From: Verrucomicrobiota bacterium
GTDB taxonomy: Bacteria > Verrucomicrobiota > Kiritimatiellia > UBA8416 > JABMPJ01
Length of the DNA: 38,999 nt
Assembly (NCBI GenBank): GCA_018648805.1
Contig: JABGQM010000042.1
Location: 1-38,999, forward strand
Direction of reading: 5' to 3'
Shown here: positions 17,573 through 25,137 of the stretch, piece by piece
How the letters are laid out: each line of letters opens with the position of its first letter
Numbering within the stretch: the first letter of the stretch is position 1
Translations under genes and position numbers: made by a program
The notes under the pieces: model-generated
What the model saw: the letters and a program-made list of their open reading frames with translations, nothing else
Databases searched by the model: none
What the model was told of the DNA's origin: nothing

Positions 17573-18121
17573 ATGCCCAATCTTGCCCAAGTTATGAAAG
17601 AAGAAATCAGTCGCCTCGCCCGCAAAGAGGTACGCGCGGCACAGGTCGTCACACGCAAAGAGACCGCCCGTCTGCGCAAAGCCAACGCCGATCTTCGCGC
17701 CCGTGTCGATCAACTCGAGAAGAACGCCAAGCAGATCGCCAAATCGGTTGAAGCCATTCCCGTTCCTGAAGCGGTCGTCGCCGCGCCTGCCTCCAAGCAG
17801 CGCATCTCCGGCAAGGGCGTACGCAGCCTGCGCAAGCGCCTCAAGCTGACACGCGCCCAGTTCGCCCAGCTGGCCAATACGACCGGCCAGACCGTCTACA
17901 ACTGGGAAAAGCAGAACGGCGTTCTGACCATGCGTAGTCGCACCCGCGACGCACTCCTCGCCCTGCGCGGCATCGGCATCAAGGACGTCAAGGCCCGCCT
18001 CGACTCGGCACCGGCCCCCAAGGCCACACCCAAGAAGAAGGTAGCCAAGAAGAAGGCCGCTAAGAAAGCCCCGGCGAAGAAGAAAGCTGCCGCCAAGAAG
18101 AAGACCAAGAAGAAGGCGTAG
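17573..18121 (+). CDS. HTH protein with histone H1-like Lys/Ala tail
   Basis: 182 residues from the ATG at 17573 (GAGGAG upstream). Three parts: an N-terminal helical, charged region likely forming a coiled coil (about 1-60, LRKANADLRARVDQLEKN); an XRE-like helix-turn-helix (about 84-130, LRKRLKLTRAQFAQLANTTG then TVYNWEKQNG); and a C-terminal tail rich in KKK/AAKK repeats (about 150-182), like bacterial H1 homologues. It should bind DNA, with the tail adding non-specific affinity or compaction. Divergent from rdgB. An AT-rich stretch lies upstream. The exact role is unknown. Confidence 0.8.
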   Translation: MPNLAQVMKEEISRLARKEVRAAQVVTRKETARLRKANADLRARVDQLEKNAKQIAKSVEAIPVPEAVVAAPASKQRISGKGVRSLRKRLKLTRAQFAQLANTTGQTVYNWEKQNGVLTMRSRTRDALLALRGIGIKDVKARLDSAPAPKATPKKKVAKKKAAKKAPAKKKAAAKKKTKKKA

Positions 18122-18155
18122 GTTCGCGCGTTTGCTTTGCAGCGCAGGCGGCATC

Positions 18156-18230
18156 GTCCGCCTCCGCATGCTCGCTTCGCTTCGCATGACTACGGCGTGA
18201 CAGTCTTCGCTCTGCGTTGCGAGCGAAGAC
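18156..18230 (-). terminator. Composite element and hairpin downstream of tmRNA
   Basis: On the + strand: GTCCGCC (18156-18162), CTACGGCGTGAC (18190-18201), then a perfect 10-bp hairpin GTCTTCGCTC / GAGCGAAGAC (18203-18212, 18221-18230) that ends at the base next to the tmRNA 3' end. Order and spacing match the element after tRNA-Leu (8299-8375). Function as terminator or processing signal is an inference. No T-run follows. Confidence 0.6.
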
Positions 18231-18585
18231 TGGTGGAGGCGGGGGGAATCGAACCCCCGTCCGAGATAGAGTCACTATAGCTTCTACGCGTGTAGTCTGC
18301 CTTTAATTTCTCGTACCTGTGACTGCCGGCAAACAGGGCCACCACAAGCACCAGCGTTCTGTTAGTTCTTGTCCGTCGCCCCGAGCGCACGGGTTTCGGA
18401 CCAGCCTGCTGTCGTCGCCCCGACCCGCCTAACAGGCATCAACGGCGGGACGTCGCGGTATCTAAGCCGCGAGAGCTAACTGAGAGTCAGCATTTAATGT
18501 TTTTCCCGGAGGATTAACGAGGCCAACCGAGATCCTCGACGCGCAACCATAGCTTCAACCACCCCGTCGAAACCTTGGCGCCCCC
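18231..18585 (-). ncRNA. ssrA: tmRNA (ssrA)
   Basis: Rescues ribosomes stalled on non-stop mRNAs and tags the peptide for proteolysis. The 5' end GGGGGCGCCAAGGTTTCGAC (from 18585) and 3' end, T-loop GGGTTCGATTCCC then GCCTCCACCA (to 18231), form the tRNA-like domain; GGGGGCG pairs with CGCCTCC and CCA is encoded. Length 355 nt, single-piece. The tag reading frame ends NADSQLALAA-stop near 18465; the resume codon upstream is uncertain. Pseudoknot-like GC pairs fill the middle. It is followed by the composite hairpin element. Confidence 0.95.
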
Positions 18586-18694
18586 AAAAGGAAGTGCTAG
18601 ACAGCATCCCGGAGTGCAGATGAAACTGCAATCACAGGGGAAGTATGCACCCCCGGCCGCGGGACGTAAAGAAGCATCTTTGAGGCCAAGACGG

Positions 18695-18723
18695 TTGACA
18701 GCGGCGCGCGACCTGCCGATACT
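18695..18723 (+). promoter_or_regulatory. aroK promoter
   Basis: Perfect TTGACA (18695-18700), 17-nt spacer, GATACT (18718-18723; 4 of 6 matches). Transcription would start near 18730, leaving a leader of about 18 nt with GGAG before the ATG at 18748. Confidence 0.6.
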
Positions 18724-18747
18724 CGCCGTTCAACTGGAGAGAGTATC

Positions 18748-19254
18748 ATGCGCAATATCGTGTTGGTGGGCTTCATGGGGACAGGTAAAACCAGCGTGGG
18801 CCATGCCCTCGCCGCGGAGCTGAACCTGAACTTTGTCGATATGGACGCCATGATCGAGGCGCGTGAGGAGCGCCCCATCAGCGACATATTTGCCACGGAT
18901 GGCGAACCCTATTTTCGCAGCGTCGAACGCCAGGTGGCACAGGAGTTGGCCGCGCGGGACGGCCTCGTTATCGGCACGGGCGGCGGCGTGGTGCTCGACC
19001 CGAAGAACATCAGCGATTTCAGTGCATCCGGGCTGGTGGTCTGTCTGCAGGCATCCCCCCAAACCATCCTCGACCGCGTCGCCCACGACAGCACACGTCC
19101 GCTTCTGGCCGGCGATGACAAGCTGCAGAGCATCCTCGCCATCCTGGCCAAGCGCCAACATCTTTACGCCGCCCTGCCCCACCAAGTCGACACCAACGGG
19201 CGCAGCATCGACCAGGTAGTCGACGCGGTCCGTCACCTATACCGCGCCAGTTGA
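18748..19254 (+). CDS. aroK: Shikimate kinase
   Basis: Phosphorylates shikimate at O3 in chorismate synthesis. 168 residues, usual size. Walker A GFMGTGKTS (8-16), substrate-binding DMDAMIEAREERPISDIF, IGTGGGVVLD (Gly loop), and LID region TRPLLAGDD with its arginine. The next aromatic-pathway gene in the window is aroQ at 22.2 kb on the other strand, so the pathway is scattered. Convergent with the secretin-like gene across an 8-bp gap. Confidence 0.95.
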   Translation: MRNIVLVGFMGTGKTSVGHALAAELNLNFVDMDAMIEAREERPISDIFATDGEPYFRSVERQVAQELAARDGLVIGTGGGVVLDPKNISDFSASGLVVCLQASPQTILDRVAHDSTRPLLAGDDKLQSILAILAKRQHLYAALPHQVDTNGRSIDQVVDAVRHLYRAS

Positions 19255-19262
19255 CCGCCGCC

Positions 19263-20399
19263 TCAGCGCGGTTCCACGATGGTGGGTGTTATAAAGATCA
19301 GCAGGCTCTGACGCTCCTCGTCCAATCCGGTGCTACGGAATAGAGTGCCAAGGATCGGTATATCGCCCATGACCGGCACGCCTGACTCAGTCAACTCAGA
19401 GCCACGACGCCGCAATCCGCCCAGCACCACCGTGCCACCGCCGGCCACCGTCACGGTAGCCACATCACGGCCGGGTTGAACCATCGGTACGTTCATATCC
19501 GACGCCACGCCGCCCACATCGAACGGGGTCGAGAGCGACGCGGAGACACCCTCTGTCCCGAGGCGCACAGAGAGCTCAACGCGGCCGTCGTCTGCGATCG
19601 TCGGGGTCACGTCCAGCACAAGGCCCGTCGAAAGCTGAAAAGGCGCTTCCGAAACGCGGGCAACCGCGCTACGGAAGTCGGGCCTCAACTGATCCATGGT
19701 CGGCTGATACTCGCTCACGATGCAGGCCGCGCGCTGTCCACTGTGCAGCGATAGCCTGGGGGCCGCAATGATGACATTTCCAGCCGATCGCCGCACCGCC
19801 TCCAAGGCCGCGTTGACGGCCGCCGCCGTCGGCGTCGCGAAGGCGATCGACCCGCCGCCGTAACCGCCGTCCCGGGACGATAGGCTCAGATTCGAGGGCA
19901 ACCCCGCAAAACCTACCGGCTCAGAGACCGTCCCATCCAGAAAAGCCACGCAGGAGTCGAACGGGAGCTGTACGAAGGGCTTCATGTCCCAGTAGGGATC
20001 CGTGAACCCAACGGTCGCATAACCGCTGAAATCACCGGAGGCCTGTAGGCGCGGGACGATATACTGCAACCCGTCGGCGCCACCGAGGATCGTGGAGGGC
20101 ACCACGAGGTCGCGACGGTCGTCACTGGAAGAGCCCATGCTCCCCCCACTGTCGCTGCTGATCGCCGCCAGCTGACTGAAGTCGATCCCGAGGGACGCCA
20201 CGTTATCATCGCGGACCGCCACAATACGGGCCTCGATTGATACCTGCCGCACCACCGTATCGATCACCCGCTCGTTGGCGGAAACAGCTTCGCGCCCAAG
20301 CGTCACACACGCCTGATCGCCACCGCCGCCGCCACTGTCACATCCGACCACGGCCAGACATGCCACGCAGACCATCCACACCACCCATCCTGTTTTCAT
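19263..20399 (-). CDS. Orphan secretin-like lipoprotein (type II/III/IV pilus family)
   Basis: 378 residues. Signal peptide MKTGWVVWMVCVACLAVVGC has a lipobox and is followed by a glycine-rich linker (DSGGGGGDQ). The C-terminal half carries the secretin signature: QVSIEARIVAVRDDNVASLG, LDVTPTIADDGRVELSV, GTVVLGGL and VPVMGDIPILGTLFRSTG ending LLIFITPTIVEP. The N0/N1/N2 ring domains of full secretins are missing, leaving just the beta-barrel-forming domain. Known secretins form outer-membrane gates with a pilotin; here no pilus or secretion genes are adjacent. It might be a divergent outer-membrane pore or a GspD/PilQ relative. Confidence 0.8.
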   Translation of the reverse strand: MKTGWVVWMVCVACLAVVGCDSGGGGGDQACVTLGREAVSANERVIDTVVRQVSIEARIVAVRDDNVASLGIDFSQLAAISSDSGGSMGSSSDDRRDLVVPSTILGGADGLQYIVPRLQASGDFSGYATVGFTDPYWDMKPFVQLPFDSCVAFLDGTVSEPVGFAGLPSNLSLSSRDGGYGGGSIAFATPTAAAVNAALEAVRRSAGNVIIAAPRLSLHSGQRAACIVSEYQPTMDQLRPDFRSAVARVSEAPFQLSTGLVLDVTPTIADDGRVELSVRLGTEGVSASLSTPFDVGGVASDMNVPMVQPGRDVATVTVAGGGTVVLGGLRRRGSELTESGVPVMGDIPILGTLFRSTGLDEERQSLLIFITPTIVEPR

Positions 20400-20573
20400 T
20401 CGCTGCCACCTTTCCTGATTGGACGCAACTGCACGTCCAGCACAGCGTGCTTACCATCCGGGGGGAGAGCTGTCACGCATCAATCGCGGCGAAGGATCGC
20501 TGGATTTCCGGCCAGAAAAGAAAGAAGGCTTGTATTCTCATGGCCATAGTCTAGTATGCAGCCACGTCATTGA
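20400..20573. promoter_or_regulatory. Spacer with candidate tRNA-Gly promoter
   Basis: Only a promoter-like pair is visible here: TTGTAT (20530-20535), 16-nt spacer, TAGTAT (20552-20557), ending 16 nt before the tRNA on the + strand. Matches are 3 and 4 of 6. The rest of the spacer shows nothing I can name. Confidence 0.35.
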
Positions 20574-20647
20574 GCGGGAGTAATTCAGTGGTAGAATGTC
20601 AGCTTCCCAAGCTGACTACGGGGGTTCGATTCCCCTCTCCCGCTCCA
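20574..20647 (+). tRNA. tRNA-Gly (CCC)
   Basis: Acceptor GCGGGAG pairs with CTCCCGC, discriminator T, and CCA is encoded (20645-20647). Anticodon stem TCAGC/GCTGA, loop TTCCCAA, anticodon CCC reading GGG. D-loop AGTGGTA and T-loop GTTCGATTC are standard. Confidence 0.95.
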
Positions 20648-20657
20648 CTTTTCCCTG

Positions 20658-21575
20658 CTACACCGCCACCATCGCTTTCAGCTCAGCGAAACGGGTGTCG
20701 ATGTCCTCGGCGGTGAGGGAGGCCAGACGGTCGAGACTGAAGGCTTCGACGCCGTGTGAGGCCACTACGGCTCCGTGCAGGAGGGCGGCACGCATGGTCC
20801 CATCGCTGACCCCGCCGTTCTGCGCCAAGTGGCCCATCATAGCCCCGGCAAAGGTGTCCCCGGCCCCGGTGGGGTCGGTCACCGCATCCACCGGATAGGC
20901 AGGGACAAGAAAGAGTCCGTCCGGACCGAAGAGCATGGCGCCGTGCTCGCCCTTCTTGATCACGACATACTCCGGGCCCATGGCTCGGATCGTCTCGGCG
21001 CAACGGCGCAGATGATATTGGTCGGTCAAGAGGCGCGCCTCGCTGTCGTTCAACATCAGCATGTCCACCCGGCCAATGACTTCCACGAGCTTATCGCGGG
21101 CGATATTGATCCAGAGATCCATCGTATCGGCCACCACAAACTCGGGGGCGTCCACCTGGTCGAGCACGTGCAGCTGCAGCTCCGGCGCAATGTTTCCCAG
21201 CAGAATATAGCGCGCCGCGCGGTAGCGCGGCGGCATAACCGGCATGAACTGCTCAAACACGTTGAGCTCAGTTGAGAGCGTCTTACGATTGATCATGTCG
21301 GCATCGTAGACCCCGCTCCAGCGAAAGGTACGTCCCTCGACGCACTGCAGCCCCTCGAGATCGATACCGAATTGCTTGTAAAGAGCCATGTAGTCATCGT
21401 GAAAATCACTGCCGACGACCCCGACCATGCCTACCCCGGTGTAGAATGATGCCGCCGCACAGGCGTAGCTGACCGATCCACCCAGCAACTCCTCGCGCTT
21501 CTCAAACGGGGTTTCGATGGTGTCCAACCCGATCGATCCGACAATGACTACTTGTACGTTCTCAGCTTCACTCAT
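20658..21575 (-). CDS. PfkB-family carbohydrate/nucleoside kinase
   Basis: Ribokinase-fold kinase, 305 residues. The PfkB signature is DPTGAGDTFAGAMMG (about 235-249; catalytic Asp in GAGD), and the N-terminal LGGSVSYACAAASFY is the usual GG motif before the sugar site. The substrate cannot be assigned; ribose, adenosine or another sugar are all open, and the short VADTMDLWINIARDKL stretch recalls adenosine-kinase-like members. RBS AAGGGGG before ATG 21575. The stop lies 10 nt after tRNA-Gly on the opposite strand. The heptamer array 21594-21628 lies in its leader. Confidence 0.88.
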   Translation of the reverse strand: MSEAENVQVVIVGSIGLDTIETPFEKREELLGGSVSYACAAASFYTGVGMVGVVGSDFHDDYMALYKQFGIDLEGLQCVEGRTFRWSGVYDADMINRKTLSTELNVFEQFMPVMPPRYRAARYILLGNIAPELQLHVLDQVDAPEFVVADTMDLWINIARDKLVEVIGRVDMLMLNDSEARLLTDQYHLRRCAETIRAMGPEYVVIKKGEHGAMLFGPDGLFLVPAYPVDAVTDPTGAGDTFAGAMMGHLAQNGGVSDGTMRAALLHGAVVASHGVEAFSLDRLASLTAEDIDTRFAELKAMVAV

Positions 21576-21593
21576 TCTCGTCCCCCTTACGAA

Positions 21594-21628
21594 GGTGTTA
21601 GGTGTTAGGGGTTAGGGGTTAGGGGTTA
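21594..21628. repeat. Heptamer array GGTGTTA/GGGGTTA with G-quadruplex potential
   Basis: Five units: GGTGTTA, GGTGTTA, GGGGTTA, GGGGTTA, GGGGTTA, followed by GGG. From 21608 to 21631 there are four G-runs separated by TTA, a canonical G-quadruplex pattern on the + strand, which is the template strand of the pfkB-type gene downstream. It lies between that gene and amaP. Confidence 0.85.
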
Positions 21629-21691
21629 GGGAATCAGGACAGCCACGTTGCCGTCCCTCCTCTGCATGCTCCCCTGACCTGACCTCTGCAC

Positions 21692-22216
21692 TTATGATGG
21701 TTTATGTTCCGACACAATATCCCGTACGTTCACTTCAACCCGGCGTACCTCCGAAATTCCCAGCCCCTCCACGACCTGCTCGCGCACGCGTTGCTGCAGC
21801 AGCTCGCATACCTCGTGAACCTGTGAGCCGGCCTTGACCCGCACATCCACCAGGAGATCGACCCCGTTACGGGTCGGCTTCACGACGGGGCGCATGCGCA
21901 CCACCGAGGGAAACTCGGTGATCAGCTTGGAAATATAGTCGGCCATCGCCTCGGTGCTGATACTCACCGCTCCGCCTTCGTTGGAAAAAGAGAGGAAGCG
22001 CTCACGCCGGCGCGTACGCAGTTCGCTCAACGCAAACAGGATGGCCATGACCAGAAGGCCGGCCCCCATCCATCCCCAGATCTCTCGGCCGCTGCGGCCC
22101 ATCATCTGGATGTCGGCCCACCACTGAGGTGAAACCGCCGCCACCAACAGGCTGATCCCGATGGACAGCAATGTCAAAAGAACCAACAGCCGTATGACGC
22201 GTCTCAGAACGTTCAT
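21692..22216 (-). CDS. AmaP-like Asp23/Gls24 membrane anchor
   Basis: 174 residues. Two N-terminal membrane helices (VIRLLVLLTLLSIGISLLVA and WGWMGAGLLVMAILFAL) precede an Asp23/Gls24-type cytoplasmic domain (NEGGAVSISTEAMADYISKL, then VRPVVKPTRNGVDLLVDVRV and VRRVEVNVRDIV). In Firmicutes AmaP anchors Asp23 at the membrane; here the anchor and the Asp23 domain are in a single chain. Coupled to aroQ: its ATG overlaps the aroQ stop (ATGA). Role probably envelope stress. Confidence 0.8.
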   Translation of the reverse strand: MNVLRRVIRLLVLLTLLSIGISLLVAAVSPQWWADIQMMGRSGREIWGWMGAGLLVMAILFALSELRTRRRERFLSFSNEGGAVSISTEAMADYISKLITEFPSVVRMRPVVKPTRNGVDLLVDVRVKAGSQVHEVCELLQQRVREQVVEGLGISEVRRVEVNVRDIVSEHKPS

Positions 22217-22659
22217 TGCGCATCCTTCCGCCGCAGGTAGTCAACCACGGCTTCCAATCCCAACAGATAACTCATGCCCCTGAATCCGCTGATCTGCCCC
22301 AGGCAGGCCCCGGCGGTCAGGCTGGCATGCCGAAAGCTCTCGCGCGACTGAATGTTGGAGAGGTGGACCTCTACACAGGGCACCCCGCAGGCCTTGATGG
22401 CATCACACAGCGCCACACTGGTATGGGTGTAAGCCGCCGGGTTGATCACGACCCCATCGATCTCACCACCGCAATGGCCGATCCGGGTGACCAGCGTTCC
22501 CTCATCATTGCTCTGTTCACAGACCACCTCAACGCCCAGGTCATTCGCCCGTGCCCTGACCGCATCCATCATCTCCGTCAGCGTGGCGTGACCATAAATG
22601 TCGGGCTCACGCTTCCCGAGAAGGTCCAGGTTGGGGCCGTTCAGAATGAGAATCTTCAT
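22213..22659 (-). CDS. aroQ: 3-dehydroquinate dehydratase, type II
   Basis: Dodecameric enzyme making 3-dehydroshikimate in chorismate synthesis. 148 residues from the ATG at 22659 (GGAGG 7 nt upstream). Catalytic Tyr22 in REPDIYGH, the active-site loop LDLLGKRE, INPAAYTHTSVAL (substrate binding) and EVHLSNIQSRESFRH. The first 53 nt lie inside ricT in another frame, and the stop overlaps amaP. Confidence 0.96.
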   Translation of the reverse strand: MKILILNGPNLDLLGKREPDIYGHATLTEMMDAVRARANDLGVEVVCEQSNDEGTLVTRIGHCGGEIDGVVINPAAYTHTSVALCDAIKACGVPCVEVHLSNIQSRESFRHASLTAGACLGQISGFRGMSYLLGLEAVVDYLRRKDAQ

Positions 22660-23485
22660 CGTGATTCCTCCCACAATTCCCGCACCCGTACACGGGGCGG
22701 ATATCATCTGCATCATATTCGAGGTAGCGGTCGTCATCGAGCCGCACTTTCACCTTCTGCAAGAGCACGTTCACAGCCACCACGCGGCCGCTGCCACCGG
22801 GGCACTCCACCGGGGCACCGGTGCGGGGCAGGCCGCGCCCCATCTCGAGATAGTTATCATACTCATAGCGCAAGCAACACTTCAACCGCCCGCAGTTGCC
22901 GCTGATGGCACCCGGGTTGAGCGAGAGTTTCTGCACCTTGGCCATCTTAACGTTGACCGAGTCAAACTCGCGCAGCCATGTGCAGCAACACAACTTGCGG
23001 CCGCAAGGGCCGATGCCGCCAATAATCCCGGCCTCATCACGCACACCGATCTGGCGCAGGTCCACTCGGCACTTCAACTCGTGCGCCAGCTCGCGCGCCA
23101 GCTCACGCTCATCCAGCCCGGTCTCGCAGGAATAGAGCACACGCAGGTGCGAGCGGTCAAAACTGTAACGCCCGCGGACGATGTGAATCTCCGCGCCGCC
23201 CTCCTTCGCCATCGACGCCACTGTGGCGAGTGCCATCTTGCTGCGCACCGCATTCTCGCTGGCGCGGGCGTGATCCTGCAGCGTGGCCATACGCAACACG
23301 CGCGGCGGATCCGCCCCCTCCTCGGGCGGCACCGGCGCCTCGACCAGTTTGGCCACATGGCCGACCTCCTGCACGTCACCGATGGCGATGATGCACTCGT
23401 CACCCACGTGCACGGCCACCCCATCCGGGGCCTCGCAGATCAGGCGCGGCCCGTCCTCAATCTCTACATATGCCGAACGCACCAT
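22607..23485 (-). CDS. PSP1/RicT-family protein
   Basis: Relative of B. subtilis RicT (YaaT), which with RicF/RicA controls RNA cleavage by RNase Y and carries Fe-S clusters. 292 residues. The PSP1 C-terminal domain shows the cysteine cluster GPCGRKLCCCTWL and GNCGRLKCCLRYEYD (about 159-205), then a KVRLDDDRYLEY strand region and a cysteine pair CGNCGRNH near the end. RBS GAGG before ATG 23485. It sits directly upstream of holB-type genes in many bacteria, and here the order is tmk-holB-ricT, the familiar bacterial cluster. The 3' end overlaps aroQ by 53 nt. Confidence 0.9.
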   Translation of the reverse strand: MVRSAYVEIEDGPRLICEAPDGVAVHVGDECIIAIGDVQEVGHVAKLVEAPVPPEEGADPPRVLRMATLQDHARASENAVRSKMALATVASMAKEGGAEIHIVRGRYSFDRSHLRVLYSCETGLDERELARELAHELKCRVDLRQIGVRDEAGIIGGIGPCGRKLCCCTWLREFDSVNVKMAKVQKLSLNPGAISGNCGRLKCCLRYEYDNYLEMGRGLPRTGAPVECPGGSGRVVAVNVLLQKVKVRLDDDRYLEYDADDIRPVYGCGNCGRNHDEDSHSERPQPGPSREA

Positions 23486-23498
23486 GTTTCCCTCACAC

Positions 23499-24476
23499 TC
23501 ATCCTAAACGGTGAAATGTATCAGCAATCACCAACCGCTCCGGCAGGTTCTGCTCAAGTTTCCTGTTCATCGTCTCAATCGCCACGACGTTGGCCATGGC
23601 CTGTGGGTAGCTCAACGTCCCCGCCCGCGCGGTCAAGACCTCCAGCTGTTCTGCGAAGTATACCAGAGATGGCGCCCCGCCACAAAGCAAGAGCAGTATA
23701 TCCCTCTGCCAGCTCAACAAGGCGCGCAGAACTCCGCTGCGCAGCTCGCGATAGCGCGCCGCGATACGCGCTTCGAGCGTCTCGTCACTCTCCTCAGTGC
23801 TCTCGGCCTCGGCCAGTTCGCCCTCATGCAGAGCGGCGGCCTGTTTGACCTCCTTGAGCAGCGCTTCCAGCCGTGCCGTGCTGCGCTCAATCGCGACGAT
23901 GCGTCCCCCCTCAACCCGACCATCCCCGCTCTCGACGAGCAGCTCGACCAGCTGAGTGCGCCACGTGTCGGGCAGGCGCAGCTCATCGCGTCCGACTGCG
24001 AGACGCTGGCATCGTGAGCGTATGGTCGGCAGCAGGAACTGGGGGGCCTCACTGAGCAACAGGAAGAGGCTCTCTCCGGGTGGCTCCTCGAGGACTTTGA
24101 GAAATGCGTTGCCGGCCGAGAGGTTGAGACGGTCGGCCCCCACGATCACGCCGGCCTTCCACCCACCGCCATAGGAGGTCTGGTACATACGTGACTGCAG
24201 GTCACGGATCTGCTCTACCGAAATTTGGCGTGACTTCTTCTGGGGTTCGAGCCACAGAATATCGGGGTGGGTGTGTTCGACCACCTGGCGGCAACCGCGG
24301 CAGCGGCCACAGGGCGCCCCGGAGGTCTCGACCTTCTCGCAGAAGAGAAGCGACAGGAGCCGCACGGCCAACTCCATGCCCTCCCCCCGCAACGGGCCTT
24401 CCACGATGTAGCCTTGCGCCAGGCGCCCCGCCTGAAGCGCCCCACCCAGGCAGGCGAACGCTTCGTCAACCTTCAT
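23499..24476 (-). CDS. holB: DNA polymerase III delta' subunit
   Basis: Clamp-loader subunit that opens the beta clamp together with delta and tau/gamma. 325 residues from the ATG at 24476 (GGGGG upstream). AAA+ fold lacking a canonical P-loop (GGALQAGRLAQGYIVEGP in its place), zinc cysteines PCGRCRGCRQ (about 57-66), then THPDILWLEP, ISVEQIRDLQ, LNLSAGNAFLKVLEEPP (arginine-finger/Walker B side) and IRSRCQRL. Overlaps tmk by 11 nt. Found in the usual tmk-holB-ricT order. Confidence 0.93.
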   Translation of the reverse strand: MKVDEAFACLGGALQAGRLAQGYIVEGPLRGEGMELAVRLLSLLFCEKVETSGAPCGRCRGCRQVVEHTHPDILWLEPQKKSRQISVEQIRDLQSRMYQTSYGGGWKAGVIVGADRLNLSAGNAFLKVLEEPPGESLFLLLSEAPQFLLPTIRSRCQRLAVGRDELRLPDTWRTQLVELLVESGDGRVEGGRIVAIERSTARLEALLKEVKQAAALHEGELAEAESTEESDETLEARIAARYRELRSGVLRALLSWQRDILLLLCGGAPSLVYFAEQLEVLTARAGTLSYPQAMANVVAIETMNRKLEQNLPERLVIADTFHRLG

Positions 24477-25137
24477 GGCGTCCCCCTTCGGGAAGCGCCG
24501 GCAGTAGCCCGGCAATCGCATCCCAGGCCGCCGCCTGTACAACGCTCACGGGCTGATCGGACGGGATAATCCTGAAACGCTCCGGCCAGCGCGCCGCCAG
24601 GGCCAGGTAGCCATCCCGTACCCGTTGGTGGAACTCCAGCGTCTCGCGTTCAAACCGGTCTTCGCCGTGCCCCGCCTCGAGGTTGCGTTGGTGAATGCGC
24701 TCAAACCCCAGCGCGACATCCAGATCCATCAGAAGGGTCACATCCGGGACGACGCGGCCGGTGGCCCAGTCGTTCAAACTCAATACACGTTCCACATCAA
24801 ACCCGCGCCCATACCCCTGGTAGGCCGTGGTCGAGTCGGCAAAACGATCACAAATCACAATGGCGCCCCGTGCCAGGGCCGGCTTGATCACGCGCTGCAC
24901 CAGCTGGGCCCGACTCGATGCGAAGAGCAACAGCTCGGTCTGCGGCGCCACCGGCTCCCCCGCCGCGTCATGCTGTAGAATCTCGCGTATGGCCTCCCCG
25001 GTCGGCGTGCCCCCCGGTTCGCGTGCCGGCACCACCTCGTACCCGCAGGCGGTCAACCGTTCGGCCACACGGTGGGCATGCGTGGACTTACCACTGCCCT
25101 CCGGTCCCTCAAAGGTTATGAACAGCCCATGCGTCAA
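24466..25137 (-). CDS. tmk: Thymidylate kinase
   Basis: Phosphorylates dTMP to dTDP for DNA synthesis. 223 residues. The TTG at 25137 is favoured: it overlaps the cysS stop as TTGA and has TGAGG 8 nt upstream, and gives the typical start MTHGLFITFEG. A GTG at 25146 would add three residues. P-loop GPEGSGKST (11-19), DRFADSTTAYQGYGRG (dTMP site), LLMDLDV, and a GEDRFE-containing lid. Coupled to both neighbours. Confidence 0.95.
   Translation of the reverse strand: MTHGLFITFEGPEGSGKSTHAHRVAERLTACGYEVVPAREPGGTPTGEAIREILQHDAAGEPVAPQTELLLFASSRAQLVQRVIKPALARGAIVICDRFADSTTAYQGYGRGFDVERVLSLNDWATGRVVPDVTLLMDLDVALGFERIHQRNLEAGHGEDRFERETLEFHQRVRDGYLALAARWPERFRIIPSDQPVSVVQAAAWDAIAGLLPALPEGGRHEG

Noticed and set aside
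18060..18390. Small coding frames over the tmRNA region
   Set aside because: The region folds as tmRNA with a tRNA-like domain and tag frame; the frames lack ribosome sites.
21594..21628. Telomere repeat
   Set aside because: The GGGGTTA unit is 7 bp, occurs once internally and there is no chromosome-end structure; it belongs with the other heptamer arrays.
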